From CAVWCQ01 sp963753545 (GTDB lineage: Bacteria > Chloroflexota > Anaerolineae > Aggregatilineales > Aggregatilineaceae): a stretch of DNA of 64,000 nucleotides. The stretch's first letter is position 1. Every line of letters begins with the position of its first letter. Shown here piece by piece: positions 7,965 through 15,150 of the stretch. Below the pieces are notes generated by a model, which saw only the letters and a program-made list of their open reading frames with translations, had not been told where the DNA came from and ran no database searches. The stretch covers positions 2,108,001 to 2,172,000 of the forward strand of contig CAVWCQ010000008.1 in NCBI GenBank assembly GCA_963753545.1, in the 5' to 3' direction. The translations under genes were made by a program, and so were the position numbers.

Positions 7965-10126
7965 TGTAAGGTATCAGGCGGAATGGGCGTATTCGTCCGC
8001 TCGATATCCGGTGTGGGTGAGGCGGTGGGCATCGGTGGAGGCGGCGGGATACGTGTCGCACCGCTCAGGAACCCTTCCATCTGCTCCGGTGTGTAGAGTT
8101 CAAGCATCGCCTGATTCCAGCTCAGATTGCCTGTTTTGGCGAATTCCCAGAACTGGATGGCGGCAAAGTTGTACTGCCAGGTACGCCCCGCCGGAAGACG
8201 ATCCCAGCCGTAGTCGTAGGCAAGCTGCGTCAGGTCCGCATAATATCCGGTAGGCACAGTGCTCATCAAACGTCCGCCGCGTTCGTAATCTTCCACATCG
8301 CCGCTGGTGCGCGCCGTGAAGTCCCAGGGCATAGAGCGCAGCGGTTCGCCCAGCCGTCCATCCTGCGCCTCGGAGACCACGCGCACGTAAACGTGCCAGT
8401 AGGTATTCACTTCGACATCTTCCCGCACAACGACCAGTGGAGGCGGATCGCCCGTGTAGATCAGGTCGCGGTCAATGGCAAACGCCCGGCCTGCGTAGTG
8501 CCAGTTTTCCGTAGGATCGCCGGGTTCGGGCGGGCGGCTTTGCAGCCAGAAGGCATCATCCAGCGTGCCGAGAAAGTCGTAACCCACTTTATCCAACACC
8601 CGGACGCGCAGCGCCTCAAACGAGTTGTTCACCCGATCCGAGAGATAAGGCTGTGGCGCGGTGACGCCGTTGAGAATCGGCAGCCCGTAGAGGCCGTTTT
8701 CGTCGTTCTTGCGCTCGTCTTCTACATAGAGCGGCGCACTGACGGACCCATTGGCAGGGACGCCGCCGCTTGCCGCGAAGGGACCGGGCAGGGGGGTCTC
8801 CGTCCAGTCGGGATCGGTGGCCCGGTTGGGTACCAGTATCGCATCGGTTGCTGCCCCAAATGGTCCGGCGGCTCCGGCGAGAATCTGCGTCTGCTGCGCG
8901 CCGACGTCCAGCATATAGACGAGACTGCCGCCGTTTGGTGCCCAGGTCGGCATCTTGCCGCGCCCGACGATCACCGGCTCCGACTGCGGCTGCTGCACGG
9001 GCTTGAGATAGACGCCCTCGATGCCGTCAACGACAGCGCTGTAGGCAATCGTGCTGCCATCGGGACTCCAGGCCGGGTAGTTCTCATCGGCATCCGCAGT
9101 ATTGGTCAGGTTGATCGCCATTTCTTCGAGCAGATTGCTCGGATTATTCAGGTCAGCGATCAAAATCTCGCGGCTGCCGTTCCGGTACGTCGAATAGGCG
9201 ATCTGCCGTCCCTGCGGCGACCATGCGGGTTCGATGTCGGGGCCCGGCTCGGTGGTGACTTGCCCGCTGGCAGGACGGCCCGGATCCGAACTGATGAGGT
9301 AGATATCGAGATCGCCACCGTCCGTACTGTATCCTTCGTAGGCGATGTATGCCCCATCAGGACTCCAGGTCGGCCCAGCCTCAAAACTGGGGGTGTAGGT
9401 CAGGCGGGTGATCGCTCCCGTGTCGATCTGGATGATATAGAGTTCCCAGTTGCCGTCCCGGTTGCTGGCGAAAGCAATCTTCGTCCCGTCAGGACTCCAG
9501 GCTGGATCACGATCATCGGCTGCATCGTTGGTCAGGCGGAGTGGAAGAGTTTCACCTACGCCAATCGCCCACAGGTCTTCCTGGCCATTTTCACGCATGG
9601 TGTATACCAGACTCCCGCCGACTCGCAGCGGGTCCGGGATCGGCGTCTGGGTGGGAATTGTCGTTGGGAACAAAGCTACCGTCGGAATAGGGGTGCCGCC
9701 TGCGCCCGACCACTGCGCGCCGCTGATGATGACCGGCTCTTCGTTGTTATCCTTTGTGGTCTGGATGACAACGACCGCCAGTAAGGCAAGCAGCAGGAGC
9801 ACGGCAAAGGCGCTCAGAGCGCGATTCTGGACGCGGAGTGGGTCCTCGGTGAAGGTGGGTTTCATCTCCGCTTCGGCGGCGCGCTGCGCCATCCGTTCTT
9901 GCTGGGTCGTTTCGTAGGTGGAACGGGTGCGGCGGGCAGTGATACGGGCCGCGCCTCCGACGGTGGTGGCAGTGCCAGCCACCCCTCGGACGAGTGCGAG
10001 AATCAGATCCACCAACCCTTGTTTGACAAGAGCGGTTTGTTCGACCAGGGACAGCGCGGCCCACCCAGCGACGCGGAGGACCGCATTACCCAGCCGATCA
10101 GTGACTCGGAAGGCGCGAACAAGCAT
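7961..10126 (-). CDS. Membrane-anchored TolB-like PD40 beta-propeller protein
   Basis: A 721-residue protein with a cytoplasmic N-terminal part, one membrane span near residues 103-122 (LSAFAVLLLLALLAVVVI) and a large exported part. The exported part begins with a Pro/Thr linker and contains at least five PD40/WD40-like blades with the recurrent signature (A/T)WSPDG(T/A/S)xIA(F/Y). The C-terminal 230 residues form a second domain with YDFLGTLDDAFWLQSR, PWDFTAR and an Arg/Trp-rich end, unassigned. The final residues are again Pro/Thr-rich. AAGGG precedes the ATG by 8 bases. It is the first gene of a two-gene operon with the M23 peptidase. The propeller probably scaffolds or binds envelope ligands. 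This is inferred, as no enzyme motif is visible. Confidence 0.85.
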   Translation of the reverse strand: MLVRAFRVTDRLGNAVLRVAGWAALSLVEQTALVKQGLVDLILALVRGVAGTATTVGGAARITARRTRSTYETTQQERMAQRAAEAEMKPTFTEDPLRVQNRALSAFAVLLLLALLAVVVIQTTKDNNEEPVIISGAQWSGAGGTPIPTVALFPTTIPTQTPIPDPLRVGGSLVYTMRENGQEDLWAIGVGETLPLRLTNDAADDRDPAWSPDGTKIAFASNRDGNWELYIIQIDTGAITRLTYTPSFEAGPTWSPDGAYIAYEGYSTDGGDLDIYLISSDPGRPASGQVTTEPGPDIEPAWSPQGRQIAYSTYRNGSREILIADLNNPSNLLEEMAINLTNTADADENYPAWSPDGSTIAYSAVVDGIEGVYLKPVQQPQSEPVIVGRGKMPTWAPNGGSLVYMLDVGAQQTQILAGAAGPFGAATDAILVPNRATDPDWTETPLPGPFAASGGVPANGSVSAPLYVEDERKNDENGLYGLPILNGVTAPQPYLSDRVNNSFEALRVRVLDKVGYDFLGTLDDAFWLQSRPPEPGDPTENWHYAGRAFAIDRDLIYTGDPPPLVVVREDVEVNTYWHVYVRVVSEAQDGRLGEPLRSMPWDFTARTSGDVEDYERGGRLMSTVPTGYYADLTQLAYDYGWDRLPAGRTWQYNFAAIQFWEFAKTGNLSWNQAMLELYTPEQMEGFLSGATRIPPPPPMPTASPTPDIERTNTPIPPDTLQ

Positions 10127-10236
10127 AAGGCCAGCCCTTCAACAGAAATTAAAGCAGTCATTAATGACCGGATGCAACGCCAGGGATTTTACAGAAAAAG
10201 GGGAGGGCGGGCAAACTTCGGGAAAAGCTGTGGGAT

Positions 10237-10742
10237 TCAGCATGTCCTGTTTTGCACGTCGCGGACCGCATCGAGGTCGTTGCGCTGCTGGTAGATGACC
10301 ACCAACTGATCGACCATCATGCTGTTGCAGTAACCGAGATCCCACGATTTTTCGTAACTTTCGAGGGCCAGATCGTAATCTTGCAGCAGATAGGCCGACT
10401 GGCCCCGGTAATAGTAAGCCAGGGTCAAGGTGGAATCGAGATCGATAGCGGTGTTGAACGACGCAACGGCCTGTTCATAGCCCGTGGCATAAAAGTGAGC
10501 CATGCCCAGATCAAAGTGATAACGAGCCACCTCCGGATCAAGCGCGATTGCGGTGGCGATATCCCCATTGCCTGAAAGGGATTGGGCGTGCCCAGCAGCA
10601 GTTCGGCATGGGCGGCGAGTGTCTCGGCAATCTGTTGGGGCGAGCCTGACGGGGCGGTGGTTGGCGAGGAATGAGGCTTGTCCTGTCCGCATGCTGCCAG
10701 CAGACCCAGGAACAGCAGAAGCATCCATCTCGTTACTTTCAT
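10237..10742 (-). pseudogene. TPR lipoprotein, frameshifted
   Basis: Frame one from the ATG at 10742 encodes a lipoprotein signal (MLLLFLGLLAACG) and a Pro/Ser linker. Near 10570-10580 the coding sense passes to another frame, which gives TPR helices (ATAIALDPEVARYHFDLG, then GYEQAVASFNTAIDLDS, then YYYRGQSAYLLQDYDLALE) down to 10237. The joined product is about 168 residues, a short surface lipoprotein with roughly three TPR motifs for protein-protein contacts. One missing or extra base is enough to explain the break. The gene lies between the propeller operon and a hairpin that may end the upstream cassette. Confidence 0.65.
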
Positions 10743-10798
10743 CGGGCGAATTCCTCAAAAGGCACATGATAGCCGGAGAAATTTTGGGTAGAAATAAC

Positions 10799-10824
10799 GG
10801 GGCGCATACGACAGGCTGCGCCCC
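10799..10824 (-). terminator. Hairpin once belonging to the duplicated cassette
   Basis: The stem GGGGCGCA/TGCGCCCC is followed on the minus strand by GTTATTTC. The same hairpin and about 25 flanking bases recur at 12218-12241 downstream of the paralogous gene, so it is the cassette terminator, now separated from its gene by the IS-like insertion. Confidence 0.5.
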
Positions 10825-10859
10825 TGCAACACGTGGCCCAATAATTGAGGCCGCGTTAC

Positions 10860-11195
10860 CGAGAAAGCGCCGTAAAGCCCCTAGCTTGAGCTAGGAGGAT
10901 AGAAGGTGTGCCTTGTCTACGACACTGCGCTACACTAGGCAAACAATACGACTGCACCTTAAACGACAGAAGGAGCATAGCCTCAACGTTGGTGCAGCAC
11001 GGCTCTTTAACAATTGCAGATCGGCAGTTGGGGCGAAGAGGTCGCCCCGTAAAATCTGAACCAACCAAAAGAGAGAAATCCTTCCTGGAGTGGACAAGTC
11101 CTTGTCGCGGAACGTAGACCCTCTGCTCCGGCTTCGGTCTGGGTAAGGTCAAGCGTGCGGCAGAAGCCCTCAGCTTTAGCTGTGGGGAGCGTCAC
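10860..11195 (+). mobile_element. Remnant of an IS200/IS605-like (TnpB-type) element
   Basis: This 336-bp stretch interrupts the duplicated cassette exactly between a gene and its terminator. It has the end structures of IS200/IS605 elements: a left hairpin CCTAGCT/AGCTAGG at 10880-10895 after a TTAC tetramer (10856-10859), and a right-end hairpin around CAGCTTTAGCTG at 11166-11187 finishing in TCAC. A short ORF in between (about 11000-11117) ends in a basic tail (GRRGRPVKSEPTKREKSF) of the kind seen at TnpB C-termini, and 80 bases of possible omega-RNA-like sequence follow. No transposase core remains, so it cannot move by itself. The assignment rests on end structure and position, not on a database match. 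Confidence 0.5.
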
Positions 11196-11198
11196 GGT

Positions 11199-11606
11199 TT
11201 AGTCTTTGTCACGACCAAAACTGCCGTGGCCCTCTACTGAATCACTATCCACATGGCCCGCCTCAGGCGGCTTGCTGCTCGATTTACTGCCATATTTGTT
11301 CCCTTTGGGGCGCGACGGCAGCACGCCGAATCTGCGCCGCCCAAAACTGCCGCTTCCCTGGATGTTTGGGCTGTTGTAGTGCGGGCGAATGTTGCCAAGA
11401 ATTTGCCCCAAATTGCTCCCAAAGCTGCCGTGTCCCTGGATATTGGGATCGTTATACGTGGGATGGATCGACCCGTCCTGAGACGAACTTCCCTGAGCGG
11501 TGGAAGATACGCCCTTGAACAAACTGCGCAAGAGCATCGGAATCAAAAACAGGCCAAACACACAAAGTCCAGCCCCTATGCAGCAAAGCGTTGTTCCATT
11601 ATTCAT
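11199..11606 (-). CDS. Small membrane protein with NDPNIQG-GSFG repeats, copy 1
   Basis: A 135-residue protein. A Cys-containing N-terminal membrane segment (TTLCCIGAGLCVFGLFLIPMLLRSLF) is followed by a low-complexity tail holding a motif repeated three times, P-x-Y-N-(D/S)-P-N-I-Q-G-x-G-S-F-G, ending as VEGHGSFGRDKD. No known family is recognised. It is paralogous to the protein at 12293-12667. AAGGAG lies 8 bases before the ATG. It follows a partner gene by 26 bases on the same strand. The regular glycine/serine/phenylalanine motif suggests an extended, possibly self-associating surface region, which is an inference only. Confidence 0.8.
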   Translation of the reverse strand: MNNGTTLCCIGAGLCVFGLFLIPMLLRSLFKGVSSTAQGSSSQDGSIHPTYNDPNIQGHGSFGSNLGQILGNIRPHYNSPNIQGSGSFGRRRFGVLPSRPKGNKYGSKSSSKPPEAGHVDSDSVEGHGSFGRDKD

Positions 11607-11632
11607 GATCAGAACTCCTTAGGCCCGAAAGG

Positions 11633-12134
11633 TCACCGGACCTGAAAGTTTATGGACGGTCCCTGGTTGCCGTTGACGATAAATTCAGCTTCGTATTGGC
11701 CGGAATTGAACGATGCTCCCTGGGTCGGTTCGAAGACAAAATTGATGCAGGAATTGTTATAGTCTTGATCCGCCGTGATGGCAGGCAGATCTTCGATGGG
11801 CTGGTTCTTATAGTAGAGACGAACAAAGATGGTTGTGCCCTGCTGGACCGTGCTGTTTTCCGCGACGACGTATATAGGGCCGCTGCTGCTAAACGTGGAG
11901 GTTGTATTGGCGGCACAGCCATCTCGATCCACGGATGAAGCGGCTACGATGGTACCGAGTATCTGCCCCTGAATTCTGCGACTGATTATTGTTATTGCTG
12001 CCGCTCGATCCACTGCTGTTGTTGTTGTCATTGGAGTTATTATCGCCCTGGAGACGTGGCAGAATAAACATGACGGCGACGATAATAATAAGGCCGATAA
12101 TCAAGGTTTTTCGGTTTAATTTCAAGTTGTTCAT
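11633..12134 (-). pseudogene. Membrane-anchored beta-domain protein, copy 1, frameshifted
   Basis: Frame one from ATG 12134 encodes an N-terminal membrane anchor (LIIGLIIIVAVMFILPRL) and an Asn/Ser-rich linker. From about 11965 the frame changes and encodes the beta domain found intact in the paralogue at 12693-13205 (SSVDRDGCAANTT, PIYVVAENS, IFVRLYY, DQDYNNSCINFVFEPTQ, GQYEAEFIVNGN). The break is at a run of four C on the plus strand (11966-11969), so a homopolymer indel explains it. The full product would be about 166 residues, exported, with two conserved Cys that could form a disulphide. The function is unknown. Confidence 0.75.
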
Positions 12135-12207
12135 TTTTCCTCACTGTTGATGTTCTGCGTTCACGCTTACTATTATGATACACCTTAACCGTATCTCAGC
12201 CAGTGAG

Positions 12208-12241
12208 GAAAAAAACAGGGCGCAGCCTATATGGTGCGCCC
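12208..12241 (-). terminator. Terminator of the second cassette copy
   Basis: The hairpin GGGCGCA/TGCGCCC (12218-12241) is followed on the minus strand by TGTTTTTTTCC. It lies about 50 bases past the stop of the gene at 12293. Confidence 0.75.
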
Positions 12242-12292
12242 CTACAACACGCGGCCCAAAAATGGGGGCGGCGTGAATACGCTATCTATCGA

Positions 12293-12667
12293 TCAGTCTT
12301 TGTCGCGGCCAAAACTGCCCCGGCCCTCAACATTACCGCTGTCTACGCGGCCCGATGATCCGCCGCCGAACTTGCTGCCGCCAGATCGGCGCGATGGCAG
12401 TCCGCCAAACATCCGCCCAAAGCTGCCCCGGCCCCGAATGTTAGGATCGTTGTAGGTGGGGCGAATATTCCCAAAGATACCGCGCCGTCCGAAACTGCCC
12501 TGACCCTGAATATTGGGATCATCATAGGTCGGCTCTATTGGATTCGCTGGATTGGCATTGGCCGATGGTACGCCGCCGAACAGGTTACGCAGGAGCATCG
12601 GAATCATGAACAGAAACAGCATTCCGATCACGGCACCAACGCAGCAAAGGGTTGTCAGGTTATTCAT
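12293..12667 (-). CDS. Small membrane protein with NDPNIQG-GSFG repeats, copy 2
   Basis: A 124-residue paralogue of the protein at 11199-11606. It has the same Cys-Cys membrane segment (TTLCCVGAVIGMLFLFMIPMLLRNLFGG) and three repeats of (P-T)-Y-(D/N)-D-P-N-I-(Q/R)-G-x-G-S-F-G, the last shortened to VEGRGSFGRDKD. A Gly/Ser/Arg-rich stretch separates the repeats. AAGGAG lies 8 bases before the ATG. It starts 25 bases after the stop of the anchored beta-domain gene, and the pair clearly forms a two-gene unit with its own terminator. No known family is recognised. Confidence 0.82.
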   Translation of the reverse strand: MNNLTTLCCVGAVIGMLFLFMIPMLLRNLFGGVPSANANPANPIEPTYDDPNIQGQGSFGRRGIFGNIRPTYNDPNIRGRGSFGRMFGGLPSRRSGGSKFGGGSSGRVDSGNVEGRGSFGRDKD

Positions 12668-12692
12668 TGGAAAACTCCTTGGACCTGAAAGG

Positions 12693-13205
12693 TCACTGAA
12701 CCTGGAAAGTCACGGACTGGGCCTGATTGCCGTTGACTATAAATTCGGCCTCATATTGGCCGGGTTGGAAAGCTGCGCCCTGCGTAGGCTCGAAGACAAA
12801 ATTAATGCACGTATTGTTGTAATCCTGGTCGGCTGTGATTTGGGGCAGGTCTTCGATGGGCTGTCCCTGGTAGTAAAGGCGCACAAAGATGCTCGTGCCC
12901 TGCTGGACTTCGCTGTTTTCAGCAACGACGTAGATAGGGCCGCTGGTGTTGAACGTGGTGCTGCTGTCGGCTGCGCAGCCATCGCGATCCAGGCTGGTGG
13001 CAGTCACAATCTGGCCGAGGTTCGCGCCGCTGTCCTGAACCTGATTGCTGGGTTGGTTGCCTGTACCCGGATTGCTGACATTTGGGCTGTTGTTATCGTT
13101 ATTGGAGTTGTTGCTGCCAAGGACGCGCGGCAAAAAGAACATCGCGCCAACAAGAATGATCAGGCCGATGATAATGGTAGTGCGGCTGAGTTTGAGATTT
13201 TTCAT
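12693..13205 (-). CDS. Membrane-anchored beta-domain protein, copy 2
   Basis: A 170-residue protein. A short basic N-terminus and one membrane anchor (IIIGLIILVGAMFFLPRV) are followed by an Asn/Ser/Gln-rich linker (about residues 30-62) and a compact C-terminal beta domain with SLDRDGCAADSS, PIYVVAENS, IFVRLYYQGQPIEDLP, DQDYNNTCINFVFEPTQ and QYEAEFIVNGN. Two conserved cysteines suggest a disulphide in an exported domain. Pattern and length recall extracellular Ig-like domains, but I recognise no named family. GAGGAA precedes the ATG. It is the first gene of the second cassette copy and the intact model for the broken copy at 11633-12134. Confidence 0.82.
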   Translation of the reverse strand: MKNLKLSRTTIIIGLIILVGAMFFLPRVLGSNNSNNDNNSPNVSNPGTGNQPSNQVQDSGANLGQIVTATSLDRDGCAADSSTTFNTSGPIYVVAENSEVQQGTSIFVRLYYQGQPIEDLPQITADQDYNNTCINFVFEPTQGAAFQPGQYEAEFIVNGNQAQSVTFQVQ

Positions 13206-13378
13206 GGTTCCTCATGGTCGCGCCGCCTGTCTGGCTGCGGCAGATGATTAGACACTACTTTCATCATAGAGAAGATCGGCGGACGAAGAATGAGGCACAT
13301 GGGCAGTTCCAGGGTAGGACGAGGGGGGGCTTTTCGGGTGGGTAAGGTGGCCTATTTCCTTCAGATTTCTCTTAAAAA

Positions 13379-13582
13379 TAGTACTTAAAGTTCAACTTTA
13401 AAGGAGTATTTTGGAGGCCCTCCTGGGTGTATACTGGAAATGGTAAGCGCAATGCTTCCTTTTGCGGGGAGCGGCGCTTTCCTGTGACTTGGGTCCTAAG
13501 TTAGGAAACGGTTAACGAGACCCCCCAAAAAACATGTTTCGGCGGATCGCCACGAGAAGAAACGATCAACTTCGTTGTTTCT
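13379..13582 (+). repeat. Intergenic repeat element, copy 1
   Basis: It opens with TAGTACTTAAAG and the 17-bp palindrome TTAAAGTTCAACTTTAA, then AGGAGTATTTTGG. After about 85 variable bases come GTTAGGAAACGGTTAACG, a C-run and TCGCCACGAGAAGAAACG-ATCAACTT. The same blocks in the same order occur inverted at 31085-31306, and the last half again at 30728-30812. It contains no credible ORF. A structured RNA, a regulatory site or a miniature mobile element are all possible. Confidence 0.6.
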
Positions 13583-13663
13583 TCCCGTAACAGAGGGGTT
13601 CGATAGGGACCTAAATTTAACAAAAACTGCCCTAAATGAGTCAATTTCGGTCTTAAATGAATC

Positions 13664-13700
13664 AAAAAGGCCCACTAGTTTGTTTTTGGGGCCTTTTCTC
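13664..13700. terminator. Bidirectional terminator downstream of hypD
   Basis: The stem AAAAGGCCC/GGGCCTTTT (13665-13697) has T-rich flanks on both strands. It could end the minus-strand hyp operon, whose last stop is 13714, and any transcript coming from the intergenic repeat. Confidence 0.65.
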
Positions 13701-13713
13701 TTGTTCGTTATGC

Positions 13714-14823
13714 TTACGCGGTCGGCTGCTCATTCGCCTCAAACCGCCCGAAGTTGTAGTAAGCGGCACAGGCCCCCTCAGACGAGACCATCGGCGCACC
13801 AAGCGGCTTGCGCGGCGTGCATTCCTTGCCAAAGGCTGGACATTCATTCGGCTTGAGCACGCCCGTCAGGATTTCTCCGGCGTGGCACAGCGGCGACTCC
13901 TCGCGTCTGAATATGGCCGATGGGGAAGCGCTGAACCGCGTCGTAGGCTGCATAGGATTGTTTGAGCCGCCAGCCGCTGTTCGGGATGGTGCCGATGCCG
14001 CGCCAATCGCGGTCACATTCCTCAAAGACTTCGTTGATGACACCCATCGCACCGGGGTTGCCTTTTTCGATCACGACGCGCTGATAAGCATTCTCGACCT
14101 CGGCGCGGCCCTGTTCCAACTGGCGGATCGCCCGGTAGATACCAGTTACTAGTCCAGCGGTTCGAACCCGGTGACGACCATCGGCACGTGATACTTCTCG
14201 ACCAGCGGGAAATATTCCCAGTAGCCCATCACCGCGCAGACGTGTCCGGCGAGCAGAAATCCCTGCACCTGGATTTCTGGTGACGAAAGCATGGCGTCCA
14301 GGGCAGGGGGGACGCGCACATGCGAGACGAGCATGGAAAAATTCGGGATACCAAGCTGTTTGGCCTGGGCGATAGCCGTCGCGTTGGCGGGGGCTGTCGT
14401 CTCGAAGCCGACGCCAAAAAACACAACCTCTTTATCGGGGTTGTCCTGCGCGATCTTGATGCATTCCAGCGGCGAATAGACGATCCGCACGTCGCCGCCT
14501 TCGGCCTTCACCTGGAACAGGTCTTTTTTCGAGCCGGGCACGCGCAGCATATCGCCGAAGGAGACCATGATTGTGTTGGGCAGCCCCGCAATCGCTACGG
14601 CGCGATCAATCATCTCCTGCGGCGTGACGCAGACCGGGCAGCCGGGGCCGTGGATCATATCTACGCCGGGCGGCAGCAGTTGGTCGATGCCGTGCCGGAT
14701 GATCGCATGGGTTTGCCCGCCGCAGACTTCCATCAGCCGCCAGGGCTGGGTAGTGATGCGGCCTATTTCGTCCAGTACCTCGCGGACACGCGCCGCGTCG
14801 CGGTATTCGCTCACGTATTTCAT
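13714..14823 (-). pseudogene. hypD: Hydrogenase maturation protein HypD, two frameshifts
   Basis: HypD carries the Fe(CN)2CO cofactor-assembly site with HypC and HypE. The reading starts MKYVSEYRDA at 14823 (GAGGCC upstream) and shows MEVCGGQTH, HGPGCPVCVTP and AGHVCAVMG. At about 14150 a one-base loss creates a premature TAG after TGFEPLD; adding one C restores LDLVTGIYRAIRQLEQ. A second shift near 13900 changes to the frame with EESPLCHAGEILTGVLKP and the Fe-S Cys segment CPAFGKECTP ... SSEGACAAYY. All catalytic Cys survive when the frames are joined, total about 370 residues, which is normal. It is last in the hypABFCD gene order. Sequence error or recent inactivation are both possible. 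Confidence 0.85.
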
Positions 14824-14873
14824 AATGGATGGCCTCGCGTTGGGGCACTGCGCCCAGGCAACCAAAGGTTGCG

Positions 14874-15122
14874 CTACATATTCTTGATTTCGTCGTCCAG
14901 GATGCCGACTTCGGACATGAGATCGAGCGTTTTCTGTGCTTCTTCTTCATCGATCACGTTCAGGGCAAAGCCAACATGCACAATGGTATAGTCGCCAAGC
15001 TTCGCGTCAGGCACATAGGCAAGGCAGGCTTCGCGGATCACGCCGCCAAAGTCGATTTTGCCCATGCGCAGGCCGGACGTTTCAAAGATTTCAACAATTT
15101 TGCCAGGAATGCCGAGACACAT
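14874..15122 (-). CDS. hypC: Hydrogenase maturation chaperone HypC
   Basis: An 82-residue HypC/HypG chaperone with the diagnostic N-terminus MCLGIPGKI, whose Cys2 binds the Fe(CN)2CO moiety together with HypD and delivers it to the large subunit of [NiFe]-hydrogenase. The remainder (GGVIREACLAYVPDAKLGDYTIVHVGFALN) is the conserved barrel, and the end (EEEAQKTLDLMSEVG) is typical. The start is fixed by GGAGGAAA 8 bases upstream. The gene is intact and sits between frameshifted hypF and hypD in one minus-strand operon. Confidence 0.95.
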   Translation of the reverse strand: MCLGIPGKIVEIFETSGLRMGKIDFGGVIREACLAYVPDAKLGDYTIVHVGFALNVIDEEEAQKTLDLMSEVGILDDEIKNM

Positions 15123-15150
15123 AGTGTTTCCTCCGCTAGGGGCGCGATGG

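Noticed and set aside
6849..8096. A 415-codon open frame on the plus strand opposite the M23 peptidase gene
   Set aside because: It is the complement of a well-supported gene in GC-rich DNA, lacks a ribosome-binding site and domain motifs, and crosses the boundary of two real genes.
8393..9784. A 463-codon plus-strand frame opposite the propeller gene
   Set aside because: It mirrors the repeated WSPDG blades on the other strand and has no start signal or protein family pattern.
11253..11645. A 130-codon plus-strand ORF opposite the first GSFG-repeat gene
   Set aside because: It is the antisense of a repetitive gene with a good ribosome-binding site on the minus strand and a clear paralogue.
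14155..14175. tRNA T-arm-like sequence GGTTCGAACCC
   Set aside because: It lies within hypD codons (TGFEPLD), and no acceptor or anticodon stems can be folded around it.
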